From: Gordionus sp. m RMFG-2023
Taxonomy: Eukaryota; Nematomorpha; Gordioida; Chordodea; Parachordodidae
Assembly: GCF_954871325.1 (NCBI RefSeq)
Contig: NC_088779.1
Span: 28,568,869 to 28,632,868 of the forward strand
DNA length: 64,000 nucleotides
Direction of reading: 5' to 3'
Both the position numbers and the translations under genes were made by a program. This document shows, piece after piece, positions 13,090 through 25,100 of this stretch. How positions within the stretch are numbered: position 1 is the stretch's first letter; the number at the start of each line of letters is the position of its first letter. A model generated the notes under the pieces. That model saw only the letters and a program-made list of their open reading frames with translations, had not been told where the DNA came from and searched no databases.

Positions 13090-13454
13090 TCAGATAGGCT
13101 TACCATTTTTAACCGAAAACTGGCTTCCCATTGAGAAAAATATCTGTGGATTGAAGTGTCCAACTCGAATTTATCAAATTTAATCGTAGATAAATCCGCT
13201 ATTTTTTTTGAATCTCCATTTAAGGAATTATTTTCTCCATTTAAGGAATTATTATCTCCATTTAAGGAATTATTTTATCCCATCCTCGTCGCCATTTGTA
13301 GTAATACCAATTACTAATTTATAAACAATACGACTACTAATTTATATTTCAATTTATTTTTAACATCAAATTTATAATATTAATTTTCGAATATTCTATT
13401 CTATTTTTATATATAATATCTATAAATAATACTTTACTAATTTATTACAATTAC

Positions 13455-14010
13455 ATTTAACATTCTTAAACGAGAGCCCTTGCCTTCTCTTCTCCAAATA
13501 ACGTCTGACCTTATTTATGATAATATATAAAAAAATTTGACCAATCTAATCTAAATATTTTTTTAACTCTGAAATCATAGTCATCAATTTTTTTGATTGG
13601 ACTGTTGGAATATACGATATTTAAATGAAAACAGAAATATAAGTGGTACATTTAAATCAATCTGATCAGGCATAGATAAAAATGTCATTAATTTCATATT
13701 CTCATCCAATTATCAACTAATGGATGCTGACTTATTTTCTATAAAAAAATTTGGAGGCCAATCTTGGTGAGCTAAAATAAGTTTTAGGGAAACCTGGTCC
13801 CTGCTTGGCTACGCAGCTACCTAATTTTTAAAAACCTTTAAAATATTTTAATTCAAAATTTAAAGTTGATAAATACAGGTCTAAAATAATTTTATCATTG
13901 TTTGATATAAATATAATAAACTATGAATAAATCGAATAAACTCTAATTGATATATAGAATTTTATTTTAGTTTTAAATCTACCTAACATTGTCAGTTCAA
14001 TCTACCCAAA
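13455..14010. other. Upstream region of TMEM147
   Basis: About 550 bp between the LTR element and the TMEM147 start codon. It must contain the promoter and 5' UTR, but I see no distinctive motif; the sequence is AT-rich throughout. Confidence 0.4.
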
Positions 14011-17000
14011 ATGACTTTTTTTTATTTTGCAAATTGTATCGCATTAGCTTATGTTCCTTATTTTTTAACTTATAAAATATCTGGATTGTAAAGTTTTTTC
14101 TTATAGAATATATTTACATATTTAATTAGATCAGAATATCGCGGATTTTGGAAATGTATTCAAGCCGGGGTTGCATATATTCTCACACAATTAATAAAAA
14201 TGTTAATAATTGCCACATTTCTCCCTTCAATTGAATATTCTACATCAAATAAAACGGAATTTGATATAAAACAAGTATTTCTATTAGATTATAGACAATT
14301 ATATTCTGACAAAAACGAATTTAGGAAATAATCAAATGTAGCATTGATATAGCTGATTTTTTAGGTATGTACATGATAATGTCTAAGATAAGTATCAAGG
14401 GAGAATACAAGTTTTTATGTACTAGCATTGGATGGGCCCAAGCTGAATTGATAATGACAAGAGCTTTGCCCTTTTGGTTAGGTGCCAAAGGAATTGAATT
14501 TGACTGGAAATATATTCAAATGAGTCTAGAATCAAATATAAATTTAGTAAATTTATTTAAATCTTTATTAAAAAAATATTCTTTAAACATGAATTAATTA
14601 TTTAAAGTGCCATATTATTTTGATATAAATTTGTAAATTTAATAAAGATAAATCTCTATGATTTTTTATTTAAAATTTTAATTTTTTTATACATTTTAGC
14701 TCCAAGCTATATCAATTGCTATGCTTATATGGTTAGCCATGCGAAACAAAGACCGTGTTGCAGTTCTATCAGTCATAGGTGCCCTCATAATGCTCAGCTG
14801 CTACAAGCAATTAATTGTGGAGTAAAGAATTAATTATTAATATATTTGACCATAACAATTATTAATTCATGCAAGATGAACTAAATACATATAATTAATA
14901 TGAGCAATTTCATTGCAAAATTGTTTTTGAATCCCAATTTTTCTTTATAGATATCAAAGTGCAATCTTAAAAGAATTTTTTTTTATTTGTCTCAATAACA
15001 AGAAAAGCTTAACAAGTGCATAAAATGGGGGGGGGGAGGGGGCTCACAAATTTGACTGTTTTCATAAATATAATTTTTAACTAAATAAAAATTTTAACCC
15101 TCCCCCCTCTCGAGTGAAAATTTTGCAAATATTTGAATACCAATTTTCCAATTAGAAATAAATTTTATTGATAATAAAAAATATATCATAGGGATATACA
15201 CATATTAGAAGAATTTTTACAGTTTGTCAGTGAGAGGGGAGACCCTCACACAAATTTACGTGCTTTACCTTTTATATGCAATGTCATGGATATTTTAACT
15301 TTTAATATAAAATAAATATATCTTTTTTAGCCATTAAATCCAAAATTTACCATTTTTTTTAAATATCCAAAGTGGTCAGGTGTTTTAAATCGAACTATAT
15401 CAATGAATAAACCAGAAGCCCATCATCAAAAATTAAAAAAAATGTGCCCTACATGAGGAATTATATGTTATGATTTAGTGGCATATATTGGATTTTTCTA
15501 TAGAGTGGGGGTGGAAATTTTTGGGGGCTTAACCCCAAACGCCCCATTAACTGGCCTCCTGCTAGCTTTTTCCCTGCCTTCAATAGAGTATTCAGCATAA
15601 CCACTTATTACCATCTATACGACGGCTAATCTAAAATTTAAAATAAAAAGGAAAATTCATAATCAAGGGAAATATTTTTTTTATTATAAAGATTATTATA
15701 ATAAAATTTTTGATAAGCTTGCTATAAATATACAAAAATTAAATCCTTGAAATAATTTATAAGGTATAAGTTAAGATATAAAAATCATCGATATAGATAA
15801 TGCTGTATCTAGTTGGATGTCCAAAGGTCGATATTTAAACCAAATTTGGACTTCATGGGTGCAGCGTGACATGTATAAGTGGTAATAGGAAAAAAATCAG
15901 CAGAAAAAAACCTCACGGAAAAAAATTCAAAAAAAAGAAAATCGTTATTTTTTAAAAAAATTTTCTTGTCAATTTTTCTTAAATTGTTTTCTCAATTTAT
16001 ATTTTTCTTCCCATTTTTGCTTTAAGTCATTGTTAATCTTTATTTTTCTGATCTTTTCTCAATTTTTTTCTTCTCAATTTTTCTTATTTTTTTTAATGTA
16101 ACCTAGCAATAATTAATGATAAATAATTTTATAAGCGAATGCCACAATCATCAACAGCTATTAAATTCTAAAAAAACACAAAATACTTATGGAAAAATAT
16201 TCTAAGTAATAATGTCTAAATGTCAAGAACACAATTTATTTCCTGATCCATTATATATATACATGGATTTCTAAAAGTCTGCTATGAGCGCGGTTAAAAC
16301 TGTCATTTTTCTAAAAGTCTGCTATGAGCACGGTTAAAACTGTCATTGGTATGATTATTAATATGTTAAATTATTAATATTTATTTTTTCAATTAAAGCA
16401 TCACATCATAACCAGAGGATGCTTTTACCATTTGTGTCAAAGTACCCATAGAAAAATTCAAAAAGCTAGGTCTGGAAAGCCAATACAGAACTAGTGTTGT
16501 TAAACAGATCGATTAAACGGCTAACTCAATATTTTATCCAGAAAAATATTACTCAAGCCTGAAGATTTTGCTCATAGTCGGCACAAAGGTCTAGACATCT
16601 ATTAGCGAAATCTGGAGCCTTAGACAATATTTCTTTGGCTAAAATATTAAGTTAGCCGTTTTTAAAAATCAGCTTAAAATGAGCCGTTTAACAACACTAT
16701 ACAGAACCGATGAAGCCCTAAGCTTCTTTTGTGGCATGATGGACGGCTTAGCATATGTTCCTTAATGTGATACAATGGTAAAGATATTTTTGAATATTTC
16801 TGATAAAAATTACATCAATGGAGTATCAAGATAGGTCACAAGAAGCAATTCTCAATCCCAGACACTTCAAATTGGGCCTCGATTTCCTCCAGAAACTTGA
16901 AACGTGAATGAGAGCACTCTATCCGACGAAGAACGCTCGTTTAATCAATGCGAAGGTTGGAATCATCGTTTTAATCTGGTTGGGAATAAACACCCATTAA

Positions 17001-20000
17001 TCTGGGTTATTGATTAAAAAAATAAAATGCGAAGTGGCTGCCGATGTAACCAAACTTGAACGATGGCGTGTAGGTAGTTGGACACCGAAAACAAAATCGC
17101 AGTGCTTAAAAAAGAAAAAAAATGCTTCTGTTCAAATTGGTACTGGAAAAAAATATGAGTAATCTTTAAGTAATGAATTGGGGCCTAAAAAAATTTATTA
17201 TTAAATTATATTTTTATAATATTTTTTTCTAAAATACTAATTTACTATACCTTATTAAATCCAAATGAAAATATTCCGATATTATTAGATCTTAAGTAAA
17301 TTCGAAAACAAATTTTAGGGTTTTTATCCGGGATGTACGTTTTTTCAAGAGAGATTTATAAGAAAAATAGAAAGTGGCCGAATCTCACCTTGACTTCATC
17401 TACCCACCCAGAGATAAAAGCGCATATCTAGCAAACAGCTGACCGGAGACTAAAAAAATCATTGGGGACCATCCCATTTTACTCACATATCATTTGATAA
17501 AACACTGGATTTTGACTATCACATTCACATAGCAGATTTGTTAGCGGATAAAGCTATTATACCATCGAAAAGTGAGTGGATACACGAGTTTGATCACCAG
17601 GCTCATAGAAGCATGTATGGTTATTTTCCTGTAGGTCCCAAATATTCAAATCGAAGTGCTTTAATAAACTTTATCATTAGATATGAATTTTGCGCCAAGG
17701 TTATAATTGATATGATAGATAGTAACATAATACCAGACTCTCTTAAATTTCTAGTGGCTATCGTAAAAAACAACGAGTTAAAATTAGTAGGAAGGTTTTA
17801 CGGGAAGATGACACCTGAAATGAGGATATATCAGGTGTGTACTGAAAAGAATCTAGCAGATTTTATATTACCGTATATCGCTGGGCAAACCATGACTATG
17901 TCAGAAGAAAAATTACAAGGTACAATCTGTCAGATGACAGCTCCTTATGATCATAACAGCATAAACAAACATTTTATCGTTAAAGATTTTTCATCATGGG
18001 GCACCAACTTTCGTTCGGAGTTTGTGACACCAACCTTTCTAGGACAGTCCTGCTTGCGCTGATATTGGCAGCTAAATTATCCATAAACATTTTTAAGTAG
18101 TCTATTTGAGTTATCTCTAATTCTAGGAGATCTTCGTGTCATCTGACAGATACCTTGAAATTTTTCTTCTGACATAGTCATGGTTTGCCCAGCGATATAA
18201 GGTAATATAAAATCTGCGAGATTCTTTTCAGTACACACTTGATAAATCCTCATTTCAGGTGTCATCTTCCCGTAAAACCTTCCTGCTAATTTTAAGTTAT
18301 TGTTTTTACTATAGCCACTAGAAATATAAGAGAGTCTGGTATTATGTTACTATCTATCATATCAATTATAACCTTGGAGCAAAATTTATCTCTAATGATA
18401 AATTTTATTAAAGCACTTCGGTTTGAATATTTGGGACCTACAGGAAAATAACCGTACATGCTTCTATGACCTGGTGATCATATTCGTGTATCCACTCACT
18501 TTTAGATGGCATAATCACTTTATCCGCCAACAAATCTGCTATGTCAATATGATATTCGAAATCCAGTGTTTTATCAAATGGTATGTGAGTAAAATGGGAT
18601 GGTCCCCAATGATTTTTTTTTAGTCTCCGGCCAGCTGTTTGCTGGATATGCGCTTTTTATCTCTGGGTAGATAGATAAAGTCAAGGTGAGTTTCGGCCAA
18701 AAACTCTCTTGAAAAAACGTACTTAAACATGTCACGAATTTCTGCACCCGTGAAGTCCAAATTTGGTTTAAATATCGCATTTTTGGATATCCAACTAGAT
18801 ACGGCATTATCCATATCGATGATTTTTATATTTTAACTTATACCTTACAAATTATTTCAAGGATTTAATTTTTGTATATTTATAGCAAGCTTATTAAAAA
18901 TTTTATTATAATAATCTTTATAATAAAAAATATATTTTACCTTTGATTATGAATTTTCCTTTTTTTTAAAATGTATAGATGGTAATAAGTGGTTGTGCCG
19001 AATTAATTATTAGTGTCTTTTTTTCACGCACCACCTTTATTGTATTTATTGACCTTTTAATGTTATACTTAGACTTTTTATGTTATATTTAAACAATTAT
19101 TTTATTTCTTACTTTTTCAAACTTAAAAATATTATTACAATTATCGCAATTATTAATATATGTTATATAATAATAATTTCTTTTTTCCCGATTAAACAAC
19201 AAAAAAAAATACACATTTTAAATAATATATAAAAAAATGAACAATTACTTATAACAGATAAGAAGTTAAAATTATTTTCTAAAATTAGTATTTTCAATAA
19301 AAATTTTTTTATTCTACTTACATTATATTGTATGAAATGTTGCAATGCGCTATCAAAGATAGGCATAGATTTTTTTAAAAAATTTTTAAAATCTAGATTT
19401 TGTAAAAAATATCATGATTATTCTCTTATAAAAAATTTATTTAAAAATAACAAATAGAACATAATTTTTTTAAATTTGTATTATATTATTATTCTTTTTT
19501 TTGTAATGGTAAAATTATTTTTATGGTAAATGCTAAATATAGTTAAAAAAATAAATTTTTTAATTCCTTATTTTTTCTGGACTGTAAACTCGAACCGGGT
19601 TACCGGTGGTGTTGTTAAATGGCTCGTTTTGAGCCGGTTTTTAAAAACGGCCTACTCAATATTTTATCCAGGAAATATATTACGCAAGCCCGGAAATTTT
19701 GTTCATAGAAGGAAACATATGGCCTCCACATATATTATAAAAATCTCGAGGCTTAGACAATATTTTTCTGGCTAAAATATTGAGTTTCTAGAACCCTTTT
19801 TTAGAAGGAAGATTCACCCTGAATTTAACAAACTAATTTATTTATTTTTTTAGAATACTAAATAATTTCTCACTACATTGTGAGATTAGAATTATACGAT
19901 TAACAATTATGTCAAAAAATTGAGATTAAGTATTAATATATATATATATATATTGTAATTCCTTTATATTAAAGGTTTATTGTGATCAAATTTAATTAAA

Positions 20001-21934
20001 TATAATTATATTTAAAATATTGATTTTTTATTGGCTAAAATTATGTAGGCAGCATCTACATGACAGAAAATTTATTGAAGGCAAACCCACTCAGAAATCT
20101 ACCTTTAACCCCCCCCCCCCCTATCAATTATGCTCTAACAACCCCACGATATTAATTTAAAAATATATTGTGAGCCACCATTTATAACCTCAAAACAAAC
20201 TTTTTCAGATCTCGTGATTATTTTGACCAGGAATTACAATTAATCATCAGTTGGTGATAATCAACTAGTTTCTACTAAACTGTATTCAAAATTTTAGCTA
20301 CGAGTGCGTATAACTTTAAACTCGAAATGTTATAATGTGAACGAATGAGAAATATATTTATTAATAAATTTAAATTTTTTTATCACTTATTATTATTATC
20401 TACAAATAGTGTTTATGATTATTATATCCTAAACACCATTTGGATCCCTGTCCCCTCCAAAAGAATTGGTGTCTAATCGCTCCTAACCCCCCCCCTCATG
20501 AAGACGGTGTATGTGGGTAAATAGTTACAAATGTAGTTCGATTAAGAAATTTTACTTTTATTTAAAAATGTAAAAATTCCTAAACAATTTTTAAATTTTC
20601 TAGAAAGCGTCGTGCAGCTAAAAGTAATGGATAACTTTTCAAACGAGAATAAATTACTTATTTGAAATAAAATTATTTATTTAAAAAAAATTATTTCCCA
20701 TATATTCTAAATGAAAATTAGACTAAGAACCTAGTAAGCGTGATTTGACGTAAAGCAATTAAAAGAGTCTGGTCATAGATTTAAATCAAATGATGAGATG
20801 AGCTTTCGACTATAAATCTGAAAATTTTTTTAAAAAAAATTTATTTTCCCAGTGGATACTTTTATTTCTACATCAGAGTTTTAAAAACTTGCCCTATCTA
20901 GCGGAAATTTTATTTTTGTGCCAAAATGCGATTTTATTTAACAAATATTATATTATAGGATATAAATAAAAGGTAGATTGACTTATATCTTCAAAAATTT
21001 AATTTTTAAACTAATTATTAACGCCATCAGCGGTTTTTATATTTTTTGGATTTTTGCTACTTCTTCTTTTACGACTTTCAAAATTTTTATATGAACAGTT
21101 TTTGATACTCTTTACAAAATATCTGAAAATTAGAAAAAAAATTTATACTAACATTTAAAAAAATTTAGAAATTAAAAATTAATTCCATTTAAAATATGTG
21201 GATGTGGAAGAGTTTTCTTAGGTCTATAAAATGAGCCATGATAGATAAATATACTAATTTAATATTAAAGTTATCCCGATTTAAAAAAATCATTTTTTGA
21301 AAAATGACCTCGCAGAGTTACTTTGAGACCCTATATCTCCGGTTCTAGTAGAGTTAAGGGGCTAATATTTTGGATTCGTCGATTACAACACTTCATTAAC
21401 TTATATACCAAATTTCAGCAAAATCTGATATGGTCGGGTGATTGATTTAAAATATGGAAAATAAATAATGGCGGGTAAAATGAAATCTTTTTGAAGAAAA
21501 AAGATACAGCCCATAGGATAAAATGGAAGATAGAGGGAAAATTTTTTTAAGCCTCTGTCAAAGTTTTTAAGCAATATATCAATGGGTTAGCCTGGTCTGG
21601 CCGAATATATTTACATATAGAATGATTTTTTTTCAATAGTTTTACATTGAATAAAATAAAGTTCTTAATCATTCTAAGACCCACCCAGTCCAACTTTAAG
21701 CCTGTTTGGGCCGGATCCGGATATATTTTTGCATTATTTCTAAAGTTTTAAGTATTTTAAAATGATTTTATTATATATATTTTTTTTAAAAAAATAAACA
21801 TTTGTTACAGAATAATGCAAAGATATTTTCTCATGGATTCCTGGATGATTCTAGGCTCGAAAGCTTTGTACACTTCTCTCATTGCGCTGACCAGCTTTCA
21901 GCTATACGTTGGGTACTACTTATCTCGTCAATAA
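14011..21934 (+). CDS. TMEM147: TMEM147, ER membrane protein of the BOS/multipass translocon complex (complete)
   Basis: TMEM147 is a seven-helix ER membrane protein that associates with the Sec61 translocon as part of the BOS complex (family knowledge). Exons: 14011-14087, 14130-14274, 14325-14546, 14700-14821 and 21811-21934, all GT-AG and phase-consistent, giving 229 aa; the human protein is about the same length. Diagnostic segments are [20 protein letters not shown] at the N-terminus, [11 protein letters not shown] in exon 2, [18 protein letters not shown] and [13 protein letters not shown] in exon 3, and [14 protein letters not shown] at the C-terminus. Introns 1 and 2 are only 42 and 50 bp, whereas the last is 7.0 kb and contains the viral inverted duplication. 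An AATAAA at 22041 could be the poly(A) signal. The gene converges with GLDC. Confidence 0.9.
15781..15887 (+). pseudogene. Detached start of the plus-strand viral L copy
   Basis: Matches the 18829-18720 end of the inverted copy (shared GATAATGC.GTATCTAGTTGGAT and AAACCAAATTTGGACTTCA segments) and is separated from the rest of its arm by the 15888-17329 insertion. It has small deletions relative to the other arm. Confidence 0.7.
16273..16349. repeat. Two-copy direct repeat of about 37 bp
   Basis: TCTAAAAGTCTGCTATGAGC plus GCGGTTAAAACTGTCATT recurs immediately with a single G/A difference. No coding content. Confidence 0.8.
16493..16698. mobile_element. Small hAT-like MITE (TGTTGTTAAA family)
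   Basis: Begins AGTGTTGTTAAACAG and ends GAGCCGTTTAACAACACT, with near-palindromic internal blocks (GCTAACTCAATATTTTA and TAAAATATTAAGTTAGCC). It sits inside the insertion that splits the left viral arm. Confidence 0.75.
16730..17160 (+). pseudogene. MULE/FLYWCH-type transposase-associated fragment
   Basis: Two short frames joined by a shift read [19 protein letters not shown] and then [13 protein letters not shown]. This resembles the block after the catalytic domain in MULE transposase-domain proteins, which usually reads EGWH..FN......HP.IW.FI..LK.E. It is short and disrupted. The assignment is from remembered motif order, so moderate confidence only. Confidence 0.4.
17330..18062 (+). pseudogene. 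Endogenous viral element: mononegavirus L (RdRp) fragment, plus-strand copy
   Basis: Open from 17538 to 18062 (174 codons), with broken frame upstream. Motif order matches the large polymerase of non-segmented negative-strand RNA viruses: [19 protein letters not shown], then QTMTMSEE, then [15 protein letters not shown]. The first two correspond to the conserved block preceding polymerase motif A, the third to the region around it (family knowledge). The QTMTMSE form looks nearer to nyami/borna/arto-type viruses than to rhabdoviruses, but I cannot place it without alignment. Upstream stops and truncation at both ends make it a dead genomic copy of an ancient virus. Confidence 0.75.
18077..18815 (-). 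pseudogene. Endogenous viral element: mononegavirus L fragment, minus-strand copy
   Basis: Inverted partner of the plus-strand copy. It carries the same [16 protein letters not shown] and QTMTMSEE segments at 18265-18140. Upstream it continues through the same region with several stops and frameshifts to [17 protein letters not shown] near 18814. This copy has the part of the arm that the plus-strand copy has lost to an insertion. Beyond QMT at about 18143 the two copies diverge, so the ends of the duplicated segment differ. No functional product is expected. Confidence 0.75.
19609..19790. mobile_element. hAT-like MITE, truncated on the right
   Basis: Starts GTGTTGTTAAATGGCTCG and contains the family block CTCAATATTTTATCCAGG. 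The right end is replaced by unrelated sequence after TTGAGTTTCTAGAACCC. Confidence 0.6.
19795..21800. other. Rest of the TMEM147 last intron
   Basis: AT-rich intron with C runs at 20108-20122 and 20487-20495 and a segment near 21300-21430 (GACCTCGCAGAGTTACTTTG onward) of less biased composition that looks like a decayed repeat. No coding evidence. Confidence 0.45.
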
Positions 21935-22040
21935 TTCATTTATATTTTCGAAAGCATTTTTTTATTAATCTTTTTTTGTATATATTATTACAATTATATT
22001 TTTTTATATAGAATATATTTTAATGTATTTATATATTGTT

Positions 22041-22046
22041 AATAAA
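22041..22046 (+). terminator. Candidate poly(A) signal of TMEM147
   Basis: AATAAA 107 bp after the TMEM147 stop. On the other strand an AATAAA at 21966-21961 lies about 160 bp after the GLDC stop. If both are used, the two mRNAs overlap at their 3' ends. Confidence 0.45.
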
Positions 22047-22125
22047 TGTGCTCTAATATGTTGTAAAAAAATAAATATTTGCATTATTAATTATAATAAA
22101 TTGAAAACTATCGCATTTTTTCTTT

Positions 22126-25100
22126 TTAATCGTATTTGCATTTCGGATTTTTATCACCCAACACTTCGTTTACTCGCGAGACACTCGGCCAGACTTTGAA
22201 ATTCATTTCCTTATACATACAAAAATTTGAAATGATATTATTTTTATATATGTAAGTGTGTACATTGATACGCACTAATGACTGATTCGTGCTTTAAAAA
22301 AAAGAAGTGTACATACATGTCAGCTGTTATCGCCATTTTGTGGTTTGGCACGTCTATTAAATGACATTGATATAAATGATAAATAATCACAAAAATGGCT
22401 CTACAGCTGACTCCTATGTATGTGTACACTTTTAATCAATGAATCGCCAATCTAATAATTTATATACATCATTGGTAGTGTAAATAGTTTGCTAAAAAAA
22501 ATAGCAATGATAATGCATTACCTTAAAAAAAATGTCTAATGATGTCTATAAAAAAAGGCTTTTAAATGTGAAATTCTGATCACTGTGTTTTTAAATGAAA
22601 TGTTATATTAAATTTATATATGGCTGAATATATTATTTAAAAGTTGTGTTATGTGCTGTCATTAGTACTGAAGTTGTTTTCTTAAGCTTTCTGCAATTTA
22701 AATGACGTTAACTTTTGTCTTTTTACAAAATTTTAAGAAAAGAAAATGGCCTCCAGTTGATGTTGTTAGACGGCTAACCCAAGCCTGGAAATCCATCTAT
22801 TAACGAAATGAAATCTCGAAGCTTGCGTAATTTATTTGGCTAAAATATTGAATTAACCGTTTTTTTAAAAAAAAATCGAGACGTTTAACAACACTTACCT
22901 CCAGGATATAGATTTACCCCTTTAATATTATAATTAATTTTTTAAATGATAAAAAAATTTTTTTAAATTAATACCATAGGAAAAGCAGCTTTTCTCCTGG
23001 AGTAAGGAAGCTTCCAATCATCGGATACCAACGTGTTTTGCGTATGAGGCGCATTCTTAAAAAAATTAAATTTTTACTTTTATTGTTTGCCGAATGAATC
23101 TCAAGGACTTAAAATATTTTCCACACAACCCATAAGACTTTTTTTTAAAGTATCCATATACAAATAACGTACCACTCGTTACTTATGAATTACCGGATCG
23201 ATTCAATTTTGAACCGGTATCCAGCCAGGTCAAAATATTTATTAACTCTCTTATACTTATTTAATCTTTATTAATTAAAAAGAAAACGGGTTACAAAAAA
23301 AATAATACTAGAATTCTTTATATAAATATTTTTTTTATAGGTTTAGCATGATCTGATAGAAAATATTTGACACTTTTTGAAAGATTAAGAGTCCGATTCA
23401 AACTGTAATTTATCCGAAAAAGAAAATATTCGGGTTTCAAGGAAAACAAATATCAAAATTTTTTCGAAAATCCAAGTTCGGTCCAATAATTTTAAATCTA
23501 CAGTTAGTCGGGTCTACGCCCGGTTGTTTGATTGGACAAACCCATGCAAGACTACAATTATATATTTTTATAAAAAAACGTTTGAAAGAATATTATATGT
23601 ATTGTAATATTTACTTATATTATATGCCTAAATTCTTTACAAAATGGATAAAATAAATGATAAATTACCTTCAATGGATTGTTAAATTTGGTGTAAACTC
23701 CTTTAGCAATGTCATTGATTTCTTCCCTGATGGCTAAAAAGAAAAACATTAAGTAATTAATCGTTTCTTCGTAAATTCGTTAAACCTTTTTATTTTAAAA
23801 AAAGTAATAATGTATCTAAGAAAAGGATATGTGCCCTAATTATAGTTGGGTAATGGTTAAATGTCGGCTAATTCGGCTCAATCTTCAGGATCTAAAAAAT
23901 ATGTTAACACTATGGCATTTTAATTTATATTAGTTTATTCTCCTATCTTTTTAAGAAAAAAACTGTGAGAGCTAAGTGATAGTCTTTGGCTAAAAACTTG
24001 GTTTAGCTCACTAAAAATATAATAATTTTTCTGGCTAAAATATTGAGTTAACCGTTTTTAAAAATCAGCTCAAATCGAGCCTTGTTTATTGAATTGTTAA
24101 AAAGTAAGACCAAAAAACTGAACAAAAATCACACGGTATAAAGCACTGTCAAAGTTGGCATAAAAAAATTGACATTTCAATTTTAAACATAGATTTTTGG
24201 AGGATATCGCAATTAGCTTATAAAATATATTTTTTAAAAAATACTAGGGTTCATAACCCTGATCGTAAATGGTTAAATATATAGCTAATTCGGCTTAATC
24301 TATGGGCCGCGAATTATTTTATTTGCGCTTTCTAGAAAGTTTAGGGTGTATTTTCAATGAAAGGTGATTGTTTCCGGCTAAAAACTAGATCCAGCCGCCC
24401 ATGTTTAATAAATATATATTTAAGGTAATATACATAAAATTTGTCCACCCATCATTGGTAATATTGAAAAATTTAGAACAGCTGTAACAAAATATGTTGT
24501 CATAAAACGTTCCATGTATAAAAATTTAATAAATTAACTTATCATAGCCTCGCAAAAGTTATCTAATTCGCGTTTATTTTCGCTTTCCGTCGGTTCTATC
24601 ATGAGGCAAGTGGAAACCGGAAACGAAACTGTAGGGGCGTGGTAATTGAAGTCTTGTAGGCGTTTCGCGATATCCATGGGCTCGATACCATGACTTTGCT
24701 TCAGAGTCCTCAGGTCTAACAAAAACTCGTGACCGCACCTAACTAAAAAAAAATTAAACTTAGAATCAGATCGTATTTTTAGAAATTGGAATTATTACTC
24801 TAGACGCACTTTTTTAGAACTTGGTTGATTTTAAAAAATCATAAATTTTCGATCAAATTGTAAAAAATTCTGTTTTCCCCACTACAAATTATAAAACTGA
24901 AGTAAACTTTATCATCTAATCAGCTGAGATTACCCATAAAATATTTTAAAAATTTCTGTTTTATAGCTATATTATTATTATCCATTTATTTTAGTGTACC
25001 CAATCAATCAAGTTTTAAATATATAAAATTGGGGGATAGGTGATTATCACATTTAGGCAAAGGTAATTGTAACGAAATTATATTTTAAAAAATGGTTAGG

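Larger units (their letters stand above)
10641..13449 (-). mobile_element. Ty3/gypsy-like LTR retrotransposon with internal deletions
   Basis: Two 153-bp direct repeats, 10641-10793 and 13297-13449, both TG...CA and differing at about four sites, are flanked by a perfect 5-bp duplication ATTAC (10636-10640 and 13450-13454). The element reads on the minus strand: the 5' LTR is at 13449-13297, followed after two bases by a likely primer-binding site, TGGCGACGAGGATGGGA (plus 13294-13278). A purine run GAAGGAAA abuts the 3' LTR. Between them lie gag, protease and integrase, but reverse transcriptase and RNase H are absent and the integrase core is truncated. It is therefore a non-autonomous, fairly young copy judging by LTR similarity. 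Confidence 0.88.
15599..18996. repeat. Large inverted duplication containing viral L fragments
   Basis: Left arm: 15599-15887 and, after an insertion, about 17330-17939. Right arm, inverted: about 18143-18996. The arms match for roughly 850 bp with scattered differences. The outer 200 bp or so of each arm is not viral (shared AACCACTTATTACCATCTAT at the edges), so host DNA was duplicated together with the viral insert. The loop is about 200 bp (17940-18142). The left arm is interrupted by a 1.4-kb block holding a MITE and a transposase fragment. The whole lies in the last intron of TMEM147. Confidence 0.85.
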
